Shown piece after piece: positions 45,495-62,673 of a stretch of DNA of 64,000 nt. The translations under genes and the position numbers were made by a program. Source of the DNA: Labrenzia sp. R4_2. Lineage in GTDB: Bacteria > Pseudomonadota > Alphaproteobacteria > Rhizobiales > Stappiaceae. The number at the start of each line of letters is the position of its first letter. Positions within the stretch are counted from its first letter, which is position 1. The notes under the pieces were generated by a model, which saw only the letters and a program-made list of their open reading frames with translations, was not told the origin of the DNA and did no database searches. The DNA lies in assembly GCF_017743865.1 (NCBI RefSeq), contig NZ_JAGHRJ010000001.1, forward strand, positions 124,001 through 188,000. The letters run 5' to 3'.

Positions 45495-46931
45495 TCAACT
45501 GCCGGGACGGTAGTTTTCGAGCCCGTGCCGGCGCAGTTTGATGTAGAGGCTTTGACGTGAAAGGCCCAGGATCTCGGCCGCGCTGGCGCGGTTGTTGTTG
45601 GTCTGGTCAAGGGCGGCTTCAATGCAGATCCGCTCAACAACGTCCAGTGACTCGCGGATCAGCTCCTTCAAGGGCACTTTACCAACGAGGCTCGCAAATC
45701 CCTCGGCCTGATCTGGTGTCGCGGGTGGCGGCAAGGACATTTTGGCGGCGCTGGCCGCTTGAGGAATAACCAGCAGCTGTGTGGTGTCGGTCTCTTTGTT
45801 GTAATGGGCGGAGAGACTGACATCCTGACCCTCGCCGAGCGTATCGGTCAGAACAGAAGAGAACCCGCTGAGGGTCTTTTCGTCCCGGACGCGGGTGAAG
45901 AGAACACTCAATTCGACGGTGGATTTGCCGAGCCAGTTTGACACATTTCGTCCGACCACTTGGTTGAGGGTCGGTGCATGAACACGGTCCAGAAATAGGG
46001 TATTCGCCGACAAAACCGTGCCTTCACCATCAATCGTCAACGCGGCTTCGGGCAGCAGTTCCAGATCAACGCGGGCGCCATTGAGATGATCGCTGGAGCG
46101 TTTTGCATCACCCCTGTCCGGTTCCTGGGAGTTTTCCAGGGTAATGACCAGGTTTGTGGTGCCGTGTTCCCGGTAGGCGCGCAGTTTTGCTTCGAACGTA
46201 CTTCCTGCGCTGCTGTGAAGGTTCGCAAGCTGGACTGGTTCACCGCTATGGCGAGCTTCGCCTATCGCATCTGCAAGACGTTCCCGGTCCTCTTTCTTAA
46301 AGAGATCCCGCATCGCCTTTCCGGTCAGGTTTCCTGAGGCGCCCGTCAAGAGAGACACAGCTGCCGTATTCGCTTCCAGAATTGTTCTTTTTTCACCGTC
46401 CAGTACGACATGGGCAGTTTCGGACATCTTGAAGACAGTCCGGTACCGCGCTTCCGCCTGCCGGAGTTCGCGGTAGTCGGCCTCCATCGCGATCTGCGCT
46501 TCCACCAAACGCTGCTGGTCCAGCATCTGCTGCCGCATTTCGTGTCCGACAACAATGGTGAAGGGAAAGTCGTCAGTCCTGCTGGCCGTGTAGGCGACCG
46601 GAAGATCGGGAAGGCCGCTGGCGCTGTGGTTGACCTGATAGCCACGGGCTGGCCGTTTTTTCGCCGGGGCAAGGAGGGCGTCAATTTTCGGAACGGATTC
46701 CACAGTCACGCAGTCGCGCAGGGGCCTGCCAACGATTGCCGACAAACCATACGCATCCAGATCGGAGTTGCGATAATGGAGGCGGTTTACGACACCTTTT
46801 TCATCGACCAATGCGACGATATCGGCACCCAATCCGATCAAGGCTGTTAAGGCGTCTGCGCCCAGCAAATCAAGCAAATCAGTCCCAACCCCGATATCTT
46901 GCAGCGCGCCATGTGTCGAGGGAGAGGTCAT
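45495..46931 (-). CDS. ppsR: photosynthesis repressor PpsR/CrtJ
   Basis: A 478-residue redox-responsive repressor of bch, crt and puc genes. An N-terminal PAS-like region (about 20-140), a Gln-rich coiled linker (QQMLDQQRLVEAQ), two further PAS domains (about 160-260 and 290-390) and a C-terminal Fis-type helix-turn-helix (NNNRASAAEILGLSRQSLY) are in the known order. Only two cysteines occur: Cys74, and Cys436 in ERICIEAAL, the conserved redox Cys before the helix-turn-helix. It starts in the stop of ppaA (4-nt overlap). Confidence 0.94.
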   Translation of the reverse strand: MTSPSTHGALQDIGVGTDLLDLLGADALTALIGLGADIVALVDEKGVVNRLHYRNSDLDAYGLSAIVGRPLRDCVTVESVPKIDALLAPAKKRPARGYQVNHSASGLPDLPVAYTASRTDDFPFTIVVGHEMRQQMLDQQRLVEAQIAMEADYRELRQAEARYRTVFKMSETAHVVLDGEKRTILEANTAAVSLLTGASGNLTGKAMRDLFKKEDRERLADAIGEARHSGEPVQLANLHSSAGSTFEAKLRAYREHGTTNLVITLENSQEPDRGDAKRSSDHLNGARVDLELLPEAALTIDGEGTVLSANTLFLDRVHAPTLNQVVGRNVSNWLGKSTVELSVLFTRVRDEKTLSGFSSVLTDTLGEGQDVSLSAHYNKETDTTQLLVIPQAASAAKMSLPPPATPDQAEGFASLVGKVPLKELIRESLDVVERICIEAALDQTNNNRASAAEILGLSRQSLYIKLRRHGLENYRPGS

Positions 46932-47908
46932 TGGGAATGCCGATCGATGCTGCTTTTTCTTCTTTTTGCATCGCGGCCTTCCTGCGCGGCAAAGTGATTG
47001 ATTTTTTCCAAATTGTAGAAACTCTCAGCGATTTTTACCGCTGAAAGCGCGCTATCGCAAATACAATCGACGCCCATTTCCACAAGGGGGTCGATAAAGT
47101 CAAGGGTAGCTGCACCGCCTGCAATTATGGGTAGTGTTTTGTGGCTGGAATACAATTTGATGTCGTTAATCAGCTGGATTGCGTTGCTTTTAAGGTAATT
47201 GGTGCTCCACGCAATGCAGACAACATCAGCTTGAGTCACCACTTTGGCGAACTCAAATTCACTCAGTGATTCGTGCGGAACAACCTGTTGTTGCCATCCA
47301 AGTGCCTGAAAAAGGGCGCCAGTGAGGTAGGACATCAGGCTGTGTTGTTCATCAACGGGCAGAAAGATGACGGCGAACGGGGCCTTCGATCCAGAACGGT
47401 CCCGCGCAGCTTCAGTCGTGAGAGCTTGAGCAATGGCTTGCAGCCGGGCTGATGCGATCGTGACATCGATGAAGCTGGCCGCATCGCAGCTCCAGTTCTT
47501 GCCCAGTTCGCGCGCAACCGGTTCTAAAAGCATGACTTTCATTGCGGTGGGCGGAAGTGCTGCCGGGTTACCATTTGATCTGAACCTGGAGCGGACCTCC
47601 TCGTCCAGAAAGGCAAGATGATCCTGTATGCGGGCATCTGGTGCCAGGATACGTTCGTACATTTCTGCGATAACAGATTTGTAGCGGATGTCGGTTTCAA
47701 GACCTGCATCCAGCAGGCCAGATAATTGCTCTGCGGCCATTGCTGCTACTGGTCCTTGGATGAGGTTGCGGAGCGTCGCTTGTTCGCCGCTGTTAAGCCG
47801 GGATTTCTTTACCATATTTGCCTGATCAGAAACAAAAATATTGCCGTCGGCAGGCTCTGTCCGGCGGGCGTCCGCGGTTTCAACGGGCAATTCTGTTGTG
47901 CCGTTCAT
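46928..47908 (-). CDS. ppaA: cobalamin-binding antirepressor PpaA/AerR
   Basis: A protein of about 326 residues that in related bacteria binds cobalamin and modulates PpsR in response to light and oxygen. The helical signature ELGKNWSCDAASFIDVTIASARL is followed by the B12-binding domain with VDEQHSLMSYL, where His189 is the candidate cobalamin ligand, and GGAATLDF near the C terminus. The start is uncertain: ATG 47908 or ATG 47953; the frame is open to 48046. Directly upstream of ppsR and divergent from bchF, the standard arrangement. Confidence 0.88.
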   Translation of the reverse strand: MNGTTELPVETADARRTEPADGNIFVSDQANMVKKSRLNSGEQATLRNLIQGPVAAMAAEQLSGLLDAGLETDIRYKSVIAEMYERILAPDARIQDHLAFLDEEVRSRFRSNGNPAALPPTAMKVMLLEPVARELGKNWSCDAASFIDVTIASARLQAIAQALTTEAARDRSGSKAPFAVIFLPVDEQHSLMSYLTGALFQALGWQQQVVPHESLSEFEFAKVVTQADVVCIAWSTNYLKSNAIQLINDIKLYSSHKTLPIIAGGAATLDFIDPLVEMGVDCICDSALSAVKIAESFYNLEKINHFAAQEGRDAKRRKSSIDRHSQ

Positions 47909-48024
47909 CCTCACTTCGCGGTCGGCCTCCCTGGCCTTACGGAAAGGGGTCATGCTCCGGCGTGCGCAATTGTTGCTTTTGTTTGCACCTTGAGCCTGCT
48001 TAGCATGACTCTCACGTGACGTGA

Positions 48025-48058
48025 TGTAAACAAAAATATACGTCAATCAAAGTTGACA
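48025..48058. promoter_or_regulatory. double PpsR-type operator between ppaA and bchF
   Basis: Two near-consensus sites abut. The first is TGT (48025-48027)-N12-ACG (48040-48042) and the second CGT (48041-48043)-N12-ACA (48056-48058) with the inner CAA/TTG of the extended consensus. Each has one mismatch. They lie between divergent ppaA and bchF, about 70 bp before bchF, and could control both arms of the cluster. Confidence 0.65.
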
Positions 48059-48126
48059 CTTTTGCAGTTGCGGCGTTACCCTCACTCATCTGCTGAACCC
48101 AATGTCGGGTTCGGGGGGAGGGTTGA

Positions 48127-56209
<8,083 letters not shown>

Positions 56210-56226
56210 GAAGGTTTGAACCGGAT

Positions 56227-56946
56227 ATGACACGGGCCAGCTACACACAGCGGATCGGCGAGATCGAACATTACTTCGATCGCACGGCGCTTGATGCCTG
56301 GAAAAAGCTGACCGGCGATCAGCCGGTAAGCGGGATCCGGGCAACCGTGCGCCAGGGCCGTGAAGACATGCGGTCAACGCTGGCAAGTTGGCTTCCGCAG
56401 GATCTTACCGGCTGGCGCATTCTCGACGCCGGCTGCGGTTCTGGCGTATTGTCCATGGAACTGGTTGCGCGGGGGGCGGACGTCGTTGGCATCGATCTGT
56501 CGGCGCAGATGGTTTCCTTTGCCCGCCAGCGTGCCGCCGAGCAAATGAGCCGCCTCAACGGTCACCCGCATGGAACTGTAACGTTCAAGAGCGGGGATAT
56601 GCTGGATCCGCATTTGGGACAGTTCGATGCGGTCGTTGCGATGGACGTCCTCATTCATTACGCCCCCGAGGACGCCAAGAAGGTTCTGGAACAGTTTGCC
56701 GAGCGCACCAGCAAAAGCCTTTTGTTCACGCTTGCTCCGAGCTCGCACCTCCTGAAAGCCATGCTGATGATCGGCAAGGCATTCCCGCGGGCCGACAGAG
56801 CCCCGGCCATCTATCCGGCTAACCCGGAGCGTTTGGTGGATCAACTCGTGCATCAGCCGCATATGGGCGGTTGGACGAGCGGTCGAACGCACCGGATTTC
56901 AGTCGGCTTTTACACCTCCCAGGCCATGGAGGTGATCCAGCCATGA
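56227..56946 (+). CDS. bchM: magnesium protoporphyrin IX O-methyltransferase BchM
   Basis: A 239-residue SAM-dependent methyltransferase esterifying the ring-C propionate of Mg-protoporphyrin. The SAM motif ILDAGCGSGVLSMEL begins at residue 65, with GADVVGIDLSAQMV after it, and VAMDVLIHYAPED is the BchM-type motif. The C-terminal FYTSQAMEVI is typical. It lies 17 bp after bchL and overlaps lhaA by 4 nt. Confidence 0.95.
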   Translation: MTRASYTQRIGEIEHYFDRTALDAWKKLTGDQPVSGIRATVRQGREDMRSTLASWLPQDLTGWRILDAGCGSGVLSMELVARGADVVGIDLSAQMVSFARQRAAEQMSRLNGHPHGTVTFKSGDMLDPHLGQFDAVVAMDVLIHYAPEDAKKVLEQFAERTSKSLLFTLAPSSHLLKAMLMIGKAFPRADRAPAIYPANPERLVDQLVHQPHMGGWTSGRTHRISVGFYTSQAMEVIQP

Positions 56947-58382
56947 TGTTGAAGTCCGCATCAGACAGGATGATCGGGTTCTGGCAGACCGCCGGGGTCC
57001 ACTTCATGCCGTTTGCGGACGCGGCAACAAAAGACGTGCCGCTGTCACGTCTTCTTCGCCTCGCGCTGTTTCAGGTGTCTGCGGGCTGTGTGCTTGTTCT
57101 CTTAACCGGAACGCTCAATCGGGTTCTGATCGTCGAGCTCGGAGTATCCGTTGCATTGGTGTCTGCTGTGGTGGCAATCCCGGTTCTGGCAGCGCCGTTG
57201 AGGCTTTTCTTCGGTTATCGTTCAGATACCTACAAGTCGGTGCTTGGCTGGCGGCGTGTTCCCTATCTCTGGTTCGGAACGATTTTGCAGTTCGGCGGAC
57301 TGGCCTTCATGCCCTTCGCGCTTTTGCTGCTTCAATCGCAGAGCGTTGGACCGGCGTGGGCCGGAACAGTGCTTGCTGGTCTTGCCTTTCTGTTTGCCGG
57401 CTTCGGCCTGCACATGTCGCAAACCGCGGGCCTTGCGCTCGCAACCGATCTGGTTCCCCAAGACAAGCGGCCCCGTGTTGTCGCGTTGCTCTATGTGATG
57501 CTTCTGGCGGGAATGATCGCTGCATCGATTTTTTACAGCATCTTCCTGGCCGATTTTACGCCGAAGCGGCTCATCCAGGTGATCCAGAGCACAGCACTTT
57601 TGACCTTGGCGCTCAACGTGATTTCCGCCTGGAAGCAGGAAGCCCGCAACCCGGCCCGAACGGCCCATGACAGGAAAGTTGCCGGGTTCTTTGAGGCTTT
57701 GGCCGACTATCGGCGGGAGCCGGGCACCGTTCGCCTGTTGATTGCTGTCGCGATCGGGTCTGCCGCGTTTTCCATGCAGGACATCCTGCTGGAGCCTTAC
57801 GGTGGCGAAATCCTTGGCATGACGGTCGGGCAAACCACGCTGCTGACGGCGCTTTGGGCCGCAGGCACGATGGCAGGTTTTGCCTGGGCAGCACACAGCC
57901 TTAATCGCGGCGCCCACATGTACAGGGTCGCCGCCCGGGGCCTCTTGATTGGTATTGCAGCCTTCTCCGCGGTCGTTTTTGCATCGCCGCTCGAGACCGA
58001 CATGCTGTTCTACGCCGGCGCAGCCGGTGTCGGGCTCGGCGGTGGTCTCTTTGCAGTTTGCACAATGCTGGCAGCCATGAGCATTTCGAAACGCGCTGAC
58101 AGCGGCATTCTGGTTGGCGCCTGGGGAGCGGTCCAGGCGACCGCCATCGGCGTCAGCCTGTTGCTCGGCGGTCTGATCAAGAACGGCGTCAACATCCTTG
58201 CGTTGGATGGGCTGCTTGGAACTGCAATGAACAACGAGGCCGCCGGGTATCTGGCTGTCTATCACATTGAAATCGCGCTTCTTTTCATCTGTCTCGCCGT
58301 TCTTGGTCCCTTGGCAGGGCACCAATACCGGCAAGAGCGCGGAGACGACATGCGCTTTGGCCTTGCCGAAATACCCGGGTGA
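56943..58382 (+). CDS. lhaA: light-harvesting 1 assembly protein LhaA (PucC family)
   Basis: A 479-residue twelve-helix membrane protein needed for LH1 assembly. It shares TGTLNRVLIVELGVS and QDILLEPYGGEILGMTVGQTT (cited as QDILLEPYGGE) with the PucC family. The ATG at 56943 overlaps the bchM stop; a longer frame from 56871 lies within bchM. It is placed between bchM and puhA as in Rhodobacter. Paralogue of the 43084-44454 gene. Confidence 0.93.
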   Translation: MMLKSASDRMIGFWQTAGVHFMPFADAATKDVPLSRLLRLALFQVSAGCVLVLLTGTLNRVLIVELGVSVALVSAVVAIPVLAAPLRLFFGYRSDTYKSVLGWRRVPYLWFGTILQFGGLAFMPFALLLLQSQSVGPAWAGTVLAGLAFLFAGFGLHMSQTAGLALATDLVPQDKRPRVVALLYVMLLAGMIAASIFYSIFLADFTPKRLIQVIQSTALLTLALNVISAWKQEARNPARTAHDRKVAGFFEALADYRREPGTVRLLIAVAIGSAAFSMQDILLEPYGGEILGMTVGQTTLLTALWAAGTMAGFAWAAHSLNRGAHMYRVAARGLLIGIAAFSAVVFASPLETDMLFYAGAAGVGLGGGLFAVCTMLAAMSISKRADSGILVGAWGAVQATAIGVSLLLGGLIKNGVNILALDGLLGTAMNNEAAGYLAVYHIEIALLFICLAVLGPLAGHQYRQERGDDMRFGLAEIPG

Positions 58383-58416
58383 TCCCGGATCGGCACCAGT
58401 TTTAGGAGGAATGACC

Positions 58417-59196
58417 ATGACCGGTTCTATCGTCGGCAGCATAGATGTCGCCCAGGTGGTGCTCTATGTCTTTTGGGTCTTTTTCGCCGGGTTGATCTGG
58501 TACATCCGTCAGGAAGACCGGCGCGAAGGCTATCCGCTCGAAGATGATGTCACAGGCAGGTTCAACAAGGACCCTTGGCTGTTTGTTCCGGACAAGAAGA
58601 CATTCGTCCTGCCACACGGTCATGGGACCGTTCAGGTTCCCGATCTAAAGCGCGACGACCGCCCCTTGAATGCCAAGCGGGTTTCTCCTGCACCTGGATA
58701 TCCGATGGAGCCGGAAGGCAACCCTCTTCTCGCGGGCGTTGGGCCGGGCTCATGGGCCGAGCGCGCTGATACGCCGGATCTGACCGCTCATGGCGATGCC
58801 CGGATTGTCCCGATGCGCGAGGCGGAAGGATTTTCGATCGCCGACGGTGAGCTTGATCCTATTGGACTTTCGGTTGTGGGCTGTGACAGCAGTTCTGCAG
58901 GAACCGTCAAGGACGTCTGGGTCGATCGGGCAGAGTTTCTGATCCGCTACTACGAAGTTGAGGTTGAGGGCGCTGAGAAAACGGTGCTTCTGCCGAACAA
59001 TTTTGTCGTTATCAAGCGGGGACGCGGAAACAAGCCTTATCTTTATGTCCACGCGATCACATCCAAGCAATTTACCGATGTCCCGGCGCATGCGAAACCG
59101 GGCACGGTCACCTTGCTGGAAGAGGACAAGATTGCGGCCTACTTTGGCGCCGGTCTCCTTTATGCCTCGAAAGATCGTCGGGAGGCCTTGCTGTGA
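58417..59196 (+). CDS. puhA: photosynthetic reaction centre H subunit PuhA
   Basis: The 259-residue H subunit that caps the L/M core and guides protons to QB. A single membrane helix (about 8-30) precedes YIRQEDRREGYPLEDD, then a soluble PRC-barrel domain with DPIGLSVVGCDSSSAGTVKDVW, cited as PIGLSVVGCD. Two ATGs are possible; 58417 is favoured because GGAGG (58405-58409) is 7 nt upstream, whereas for 58411 it is one base away. Overlaps puhB by 4 nt. Confidence 0.95.
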   Translation: MTGSIVGSIDVAQVVLYVFWVFFAGLIWYIRQEDRREGYPLEDDVTGRFNKDPWLFVPDKKTFVLPHGHGTVQVPDLKRDDRPLNAKRVSPAPGYPMEPEGNPLLAGVGPGSWAERADTPDLTAHGDARIVPMREAEGFSIADGELDPIGLSVVGCDSSSAGTVKDVWVDRAEFLIRYYEVEVEGAEKTVLLPNNFVVIKRGRGNKPYLYVHAITSKQFTDVPAHAKPGTVTLLEEDKIAAYFGAGLLYASKDRREALL

Positions 59197-59870
59197 AACA
59201 GTTTGTCGCTCGGGAACATGAGATGGAACCGGTTCCCGGATTGCCTGAGTATTTACCGGACGGCGAAAAAATGCTGTGGCAGGGGCGGCCTTCAACCCGC
59301 CTTCTGGCCCGCCATCTCCTCAAGAACCGCTGGATTACCGGCTACTTTTTGATCTTGGCGGCATGGGCAGTGATTGGCGGTCTTTATGATGGCCGCCCAT
59401 TGGCTGGCATCGTCTTCTCGGTCGCCGTATTGACCGCTTTGGCCGCGATCTTGATCGGCATGCTGGAGTTGTTTGCCTGGGCTGTCCATAAGACGACGCT
59501 TTACACCATCACAACGCAGCGTGTTGTCATCCGCTTTGGTGTCGCGTTTTCCATGACGCTCAACTTACCTTTCAAACAGCTGGCAGCAATCTCTATGGCC
59601 GAACTTCCAGGTGGTGCTGGACATGTTGCTATCCAGGTTTTGCCGGGACACCAGATTTCCTGGTTGGTGCAATGGCCGCATGTTCGCGGGTGGCGGTTTG
59701 CCAACGTCGAGCCGAGCCTGATCTGCCTGGCCGACGCCAAGGAAGTGGCCGATATCCTTGCCCTTGCGATCAGCCAGAATGCGGCTGTGACTTCTGGTCA
59801 CTCGCGTCTGGCTCACAATGACACCTCACCGCAGGGTGCAGTTCCTGCATCTGTAGAAGCTGCGGAGTAG
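59193..59870 (+). CDS. puhB: reaction centre assembly protein PuhB
   Basis: A 225-residue membrane protein supporting reaction-centre assembly. It has an N-terminal EMEPVPGLPEYLPDGEKMLWQGRPS motif (cited as GLPEYLPDGEKMLWQGRP), three hydrophobic segments (about 50-65, 70-100) and a PH-like domain beginning TLYTITTQRVVIRFG. The start is GTG 59193, overlapping the puhA stop (GTGA). Followed 9 bp later by puhC. Confidence 0.92.
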   Translation: MKQFVAREHEMEPVPGLPEYLPDGEKMLWQGRPSTRLLARHLLKNRWITGYFLILAAWAVIGGLYDGRPLAGIVFSVAVLTALAAILIGMLELFAWAVHKTTLYTITTQRVVIRFGVAFSMTLNLPFKQLAAISMAELPGGAGHVAIQVLPGHQISWLVQWPHVRGWRFANVEPSLICLADAKEVADILALAISQNAAVTSGHSRLAHNDTSPQGAVPASVEAAE

Positions 59871-59879
59871 GAGCCAGCG

Positions 59880-60374
59880 ATGCCTTCGGTTTCCCATCTC
59901 GGATATTTCTCGGACCGCAAGGGCCGGCGCGCCAAACAGTTTCCGCGCAGGATCTTGGTCGGAACGGCATTGCTTCTGACTTTTGCCGTCGCGGCGGTCG
60001 TTTTTGGCCAGACAACCGGCATTGGCGTCATCAAGCATCAAACCGCTGCACCGGTCGCGATCCGCGACATTCTCATCACACGGGATGCGGCGGATATCGT
60101 CACTGTCACGGACGCGCGAAGCGGCGTTGTGATTTCAGCCTTTGAGAAGGACACCGGAGGCTTCGTACGCGGCTCGCTGCGGGCATTCGAACGCATGCGG
60201 ATGGTGGCAAAAGTACCGGCTGCAGCACCTTACAGGCTCATTCAATGGGAAACCGGAGCGGTCAGCCTGTCTGACACGGCGCTCGGCGAACGCATCTATT
60301 TGGAAGCCTTTGGAAAAGATAACGCAGCGGCCTTTGCAGCCCTGCTTGAAACCCGGGAAGGAGCGCGCCAATGA
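59880..60374 (+). CDS. puhC: photosynthetic complex assembly protein PuhC
   Basis: A 164-residue protein with a basic N terminus (DRKGRRAKQFPRR), one membrane helix (about 28-45) and an extracytoplasmic domain containing VTDARSGVVI and FVRGSLRAFERMR, typical of PuhC, which helps organise the LH1-reaction-centre complex. TAGGAGCC precedes the ATG. Overlaps the next gene by 4 nt. Confidence 0.9.
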   Translation: MPSVSHLGYFSDRKGRRAKQFPRRILVGTALLLTFAVAAVVFGQTTGIGVIKHQTAAPVAIRDILITRDAADIVTVTDARSGVVISAFEKDTGGFVRGSLRAFERMRMVAKVPAAAPYRLIQWETGAVSLSDTALGERIYLEAFGKDNAAAFAALLETREGARQ

Positions 60375-60676
60375 ACGCGATTTTCAATCTCATGAGCCGG
60401 AAGGAAACCGTCAACTGCACGGTGGAGATTAACAACACCTTTGATCAACTCGGTGCCCATCTGCGCTTTGACAATGGCGTGGTGGTGCATCCGGGCGATG
60501 AAGTCTTCGTCCATGGTGCTCCCGTGTCGATCCCTTACGGGGAAAGTCAGAGGTTTCGGCGCGAGGCGACCATCCGCCGGGCCGGGCCGCTGGAACGCGC
60601 TTGGACCCGTGTCACTGGCGATTTTGAAATGATGGAACTGTGTGAATTCAGCTTCACGGAAAGGGCGTTGTCATGA
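60371..60676 (+). CDS. conserved photosynthesis-cluster protein (PuhD-like)
   Basis: A 101-residue soluble protein with no signal peptide or membrane helix. It looks beta-rich ([35 protein letters not shown]) and ends [15 protein letters not shown]. The slot between puhC and acsF is regularly filled by such a small protein in proteobacterial clusters. Function is unknown; overlap of 4 nt with both neighbours implies coupled expression and possibly a partner role for AcsF. Confidence 0.8.
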   Translation: MNAIFNLMSRKETVNCTVEINNTFDQLGAHLRFDNGVVVHPGDEVFVHGAPVSIPYGESQRFRREATIRRAGPLERAWTRVTGDFEMMELCEFSFTERALS

Positions 60677-61782
60677 ACAAGACCGTATCGCCAGCCGATT
60701 TGGCCTCCAATGAACCGACCCTTGAAAAGCGCCGGGCCGCCGTCAACGATACGACCAAGAGTGCCTTGGTCTCCACGATGTTGACGCCGCGTTTCTACAC
60801 CACCGATTTCGACGAGATGGACAAGATCAACGTCGAGCCCGTCCGTGAAGAGTGGGACGATTTGATTTCGCAAATGCGCTCCGATCCCAACCGGGGCCAC
60901 TTCAAGCGCAGTGAAGCCTGGGACAATATCGATCTCGACGCTTTGCCGGATGATCTGCGCGAAGAGCTGATCGATTTCCTCGTGTCGTCTCTGACCTCCG
61001 AGTTTTCCGGCTGCGTGCTCTACAAGGAGATGAAACGGCGCGGCAAGAACCAGGAAATCTGCGAGCTCTTCGGCTTCATGAGCCGGGATGAATCCCGCCA
61101 TGCCGGGTTCATCAATGATGCGCTGAAGGACTTCGGCATCGGTGTGAACATGGGGTTCCTCGCCAAGGCGAAGAAATACACCTACTTCAAACCAAAATTC
61201 ATCTACTACGCGACCTACCTGTCAGAGAAGATCGGTTACGCCCGCTACATCACAATCTACCGGCATTTAGAGAAGCATCCAGAACATCGGTTCCATCCGA
61301 TCTTCAAATGGTTCAAAGAATGGTGCAACGATGAGTTTTCGCATGGTGAAGCGTTCTCCCTGATCATCCGGTCGGACAAGCGCTTGCTTGAAGGGCGCAA
61401 CAAGCTCTGGATCAAGTTCTTCTTGCTGGCCGTCTTTGCCACAATGTATGTGCGCGATCACATGCGTCCTGCGTTTCACAAGGCGCTTGGGATCAACATA
61501 GAAGACTACGATATGCGGGTGTTCCGCTTAACGTCTGAAATCTCCCGTCAGTGTTTCCCGCTCGAACTAGATCTCGATAATCCCAAGCTTCTGGAGGGTT
61601 TCCGGCGCATGGAGCGGATTAGCCGCAAGATGCAGGCTGCAACCGAAAAAGGCGGCCTCTTTGGCCAGCTCGGAAGAGCGTGGTGGGGGGCAGCTGCAGG
61701 GCTGAACTTCGTGCGGATGTACATGATCCCGACAAAGAAAAATACTTTGCCGGAGACCTCGCGCCTGCAGCCGGTCTGGTAG
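60673..61782 (+). CDS. acsF: aerobic Mg-protoporphyrin IX monomethyl ester cyclase AcsF
   Basis: A 369-residue di-iron oxidative cyclase forming ring E of the pigment with O2. Di-iron ligands are seen in [11 protein letters not shown] and [11 protein letters not shown], with [10 protein letters not shown] as the second helix pair. [11 protein letters not shown] is the typical N-terminal segment. It is the only cyclase in the window; the anaerobic BchE is absent here. Followed 10 bp later by puhE. Confidence 0.95.
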   Translation: MNKTVSPADLASNEPTLEKRRAAVNDTTKSALVSTMLTPRFYTTDFDEMDKINVEPVREEWDDLISQMRSDPNRGHFKRSEAWDNIDLDALPDDLREELIDFLVSSLTSEFSGCVLYKEMKRRGKNQEICELFGFMSRDESRHAGFINDALKDFGIGVNMGFLAKAKKYTYFKPKFIYYATYLSEKIGYARYITIYRHLEKHPEHRFHPIFKWFKEWCNDEFSHGEAFSLIIRSDKRLLEGRNKLWIKFFLLAVFATMYVRDHMRPAFHKALGINIEDYDMRVFRLTSEISRQCFPLELDLDNPKLLEGFRRMERISRKMQAATEKGGLFGQLGRAWWGAAAGLNFVRMYMIPTKKNTLPETSRLQPVW

Positions 61783-61792
61783 GCAAAAGCTC

Positions 61793-62644
61793 ATGTGGCT
61801 CGCAAACCCGGTCATAGCTGTTCTGATTGCCACTGGCGTTTGGTGGCTGTCGACCGGGCTTGTCTTGTTTATGGTCCATTGGTCAATCCGGAAGAAGCTC
61901 GGTCCCTGGCAGCTTTTGCCGCTGGTGACACTGGTCGGTGTTGCCGGTTTTCTGTTGCTCCTAAAGGGCAGCGAAATGCAGACCCCGCTTGGATCCTACG
62001 CCGGGTTCTTTGGCGCACTGCTGGTCTGGGCCTGGCATGAGACGACATTTTTGACCGGTATGGTGACCGGCCGGAGTAAACAGGAGTGCCCGCCGGATGC
62101 GAAAGGCGCTGCCCGGTTTGTTGCTGCCTGGAAAGCTGTCTGTGATCACGAGATCGCGCTCCTTGTCACGGCCGTGTTTCTCTGGTTCGTCCTGGCGGAA
62201 GCCCCCAACACCTTCGGCCTTGCCACTTTTGGGCTATTATGGGGGATGCGGATCTCGGCGAAGCTGCTGATTTTCCTGGGCGCGCGCCATGCAATCAGCG
62301 GCCTGATGCCCCCGGGTATCGTGCACCTGAAGACCTACTTCAACACTGGACGGACGACCCCCTTCTTCCCGTTTCTGCTGGCGATCGCGGTCGGGTTGTT
62401 TGCGGTCCTGGTGGCTGGAGCGATGAATGCGCACAGCGCGTACTCCGTCGTAGGTCACATTTTGCTCGCCGCGTTTATGGCGCTCGCAATCATCGAACAC
62501 CTAATTCTCGTTCTGCCGGTCTCGGACATGGCGCTTTGGCGCTGGGCGGTTCCCAAAGGGGCGCGCGAGCCCCGCTCAAACCCACCAGGACATGAGTTTG
62601 CACCTGCCGGCGTCGGCACGAAACGCGGCTTGGAAACGCGATAA
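61793..62644 (+). CDS. puhE: photosynthetic complex assembly protein PuhE
   Basis: A 283-residue membrane protein of the DUF3623/PuhE family with seven to eight hydrophobic segments and characteristic WAWHETTFLTGMVTGRS and HLKTYFNTGRTTPFFP segments. Its biochemical role is unknown; mutants in Rhodobacter alter bacteriochlorophyll and complex levels. Located between acsF and hemA as usual. Confidence 0.92.
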   Translation: MWLANPVIAVLIATGVWWLSTGLVLFMVHWSIRKKLGPWQLLPLVTLVGVAGFLLLLKGSEMQTPLGSYAGFFGALLVWAWHETTFLTGMVTGRSKQECPPDAKGAARFVAAWKAVCDHEIALLVTAVFLWFVLAEAPNTFGLATFGLLWGMRISAKLLIFLGARHAISGLMPPGIVHLKTYFNTGRTTPFFPFLLAIAVGLFAVLVAGAMNAHSAYSVVGHILLAAFMALAIIEHLILVLPVSDMALWRWAVPKGAREPRSNPPGHEFAPAGVGTKRGLETR

Positions 62645-62673
62645 TTGGAATACCTTGAGGAGAGGACGAAGCG

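Noticed and set aside
57222-58442. 406-codon frame antisense to lhaA
   Set aside because: Gln/Arg/His-rich complement of a membrane-protein gene, no plausible fold or start.
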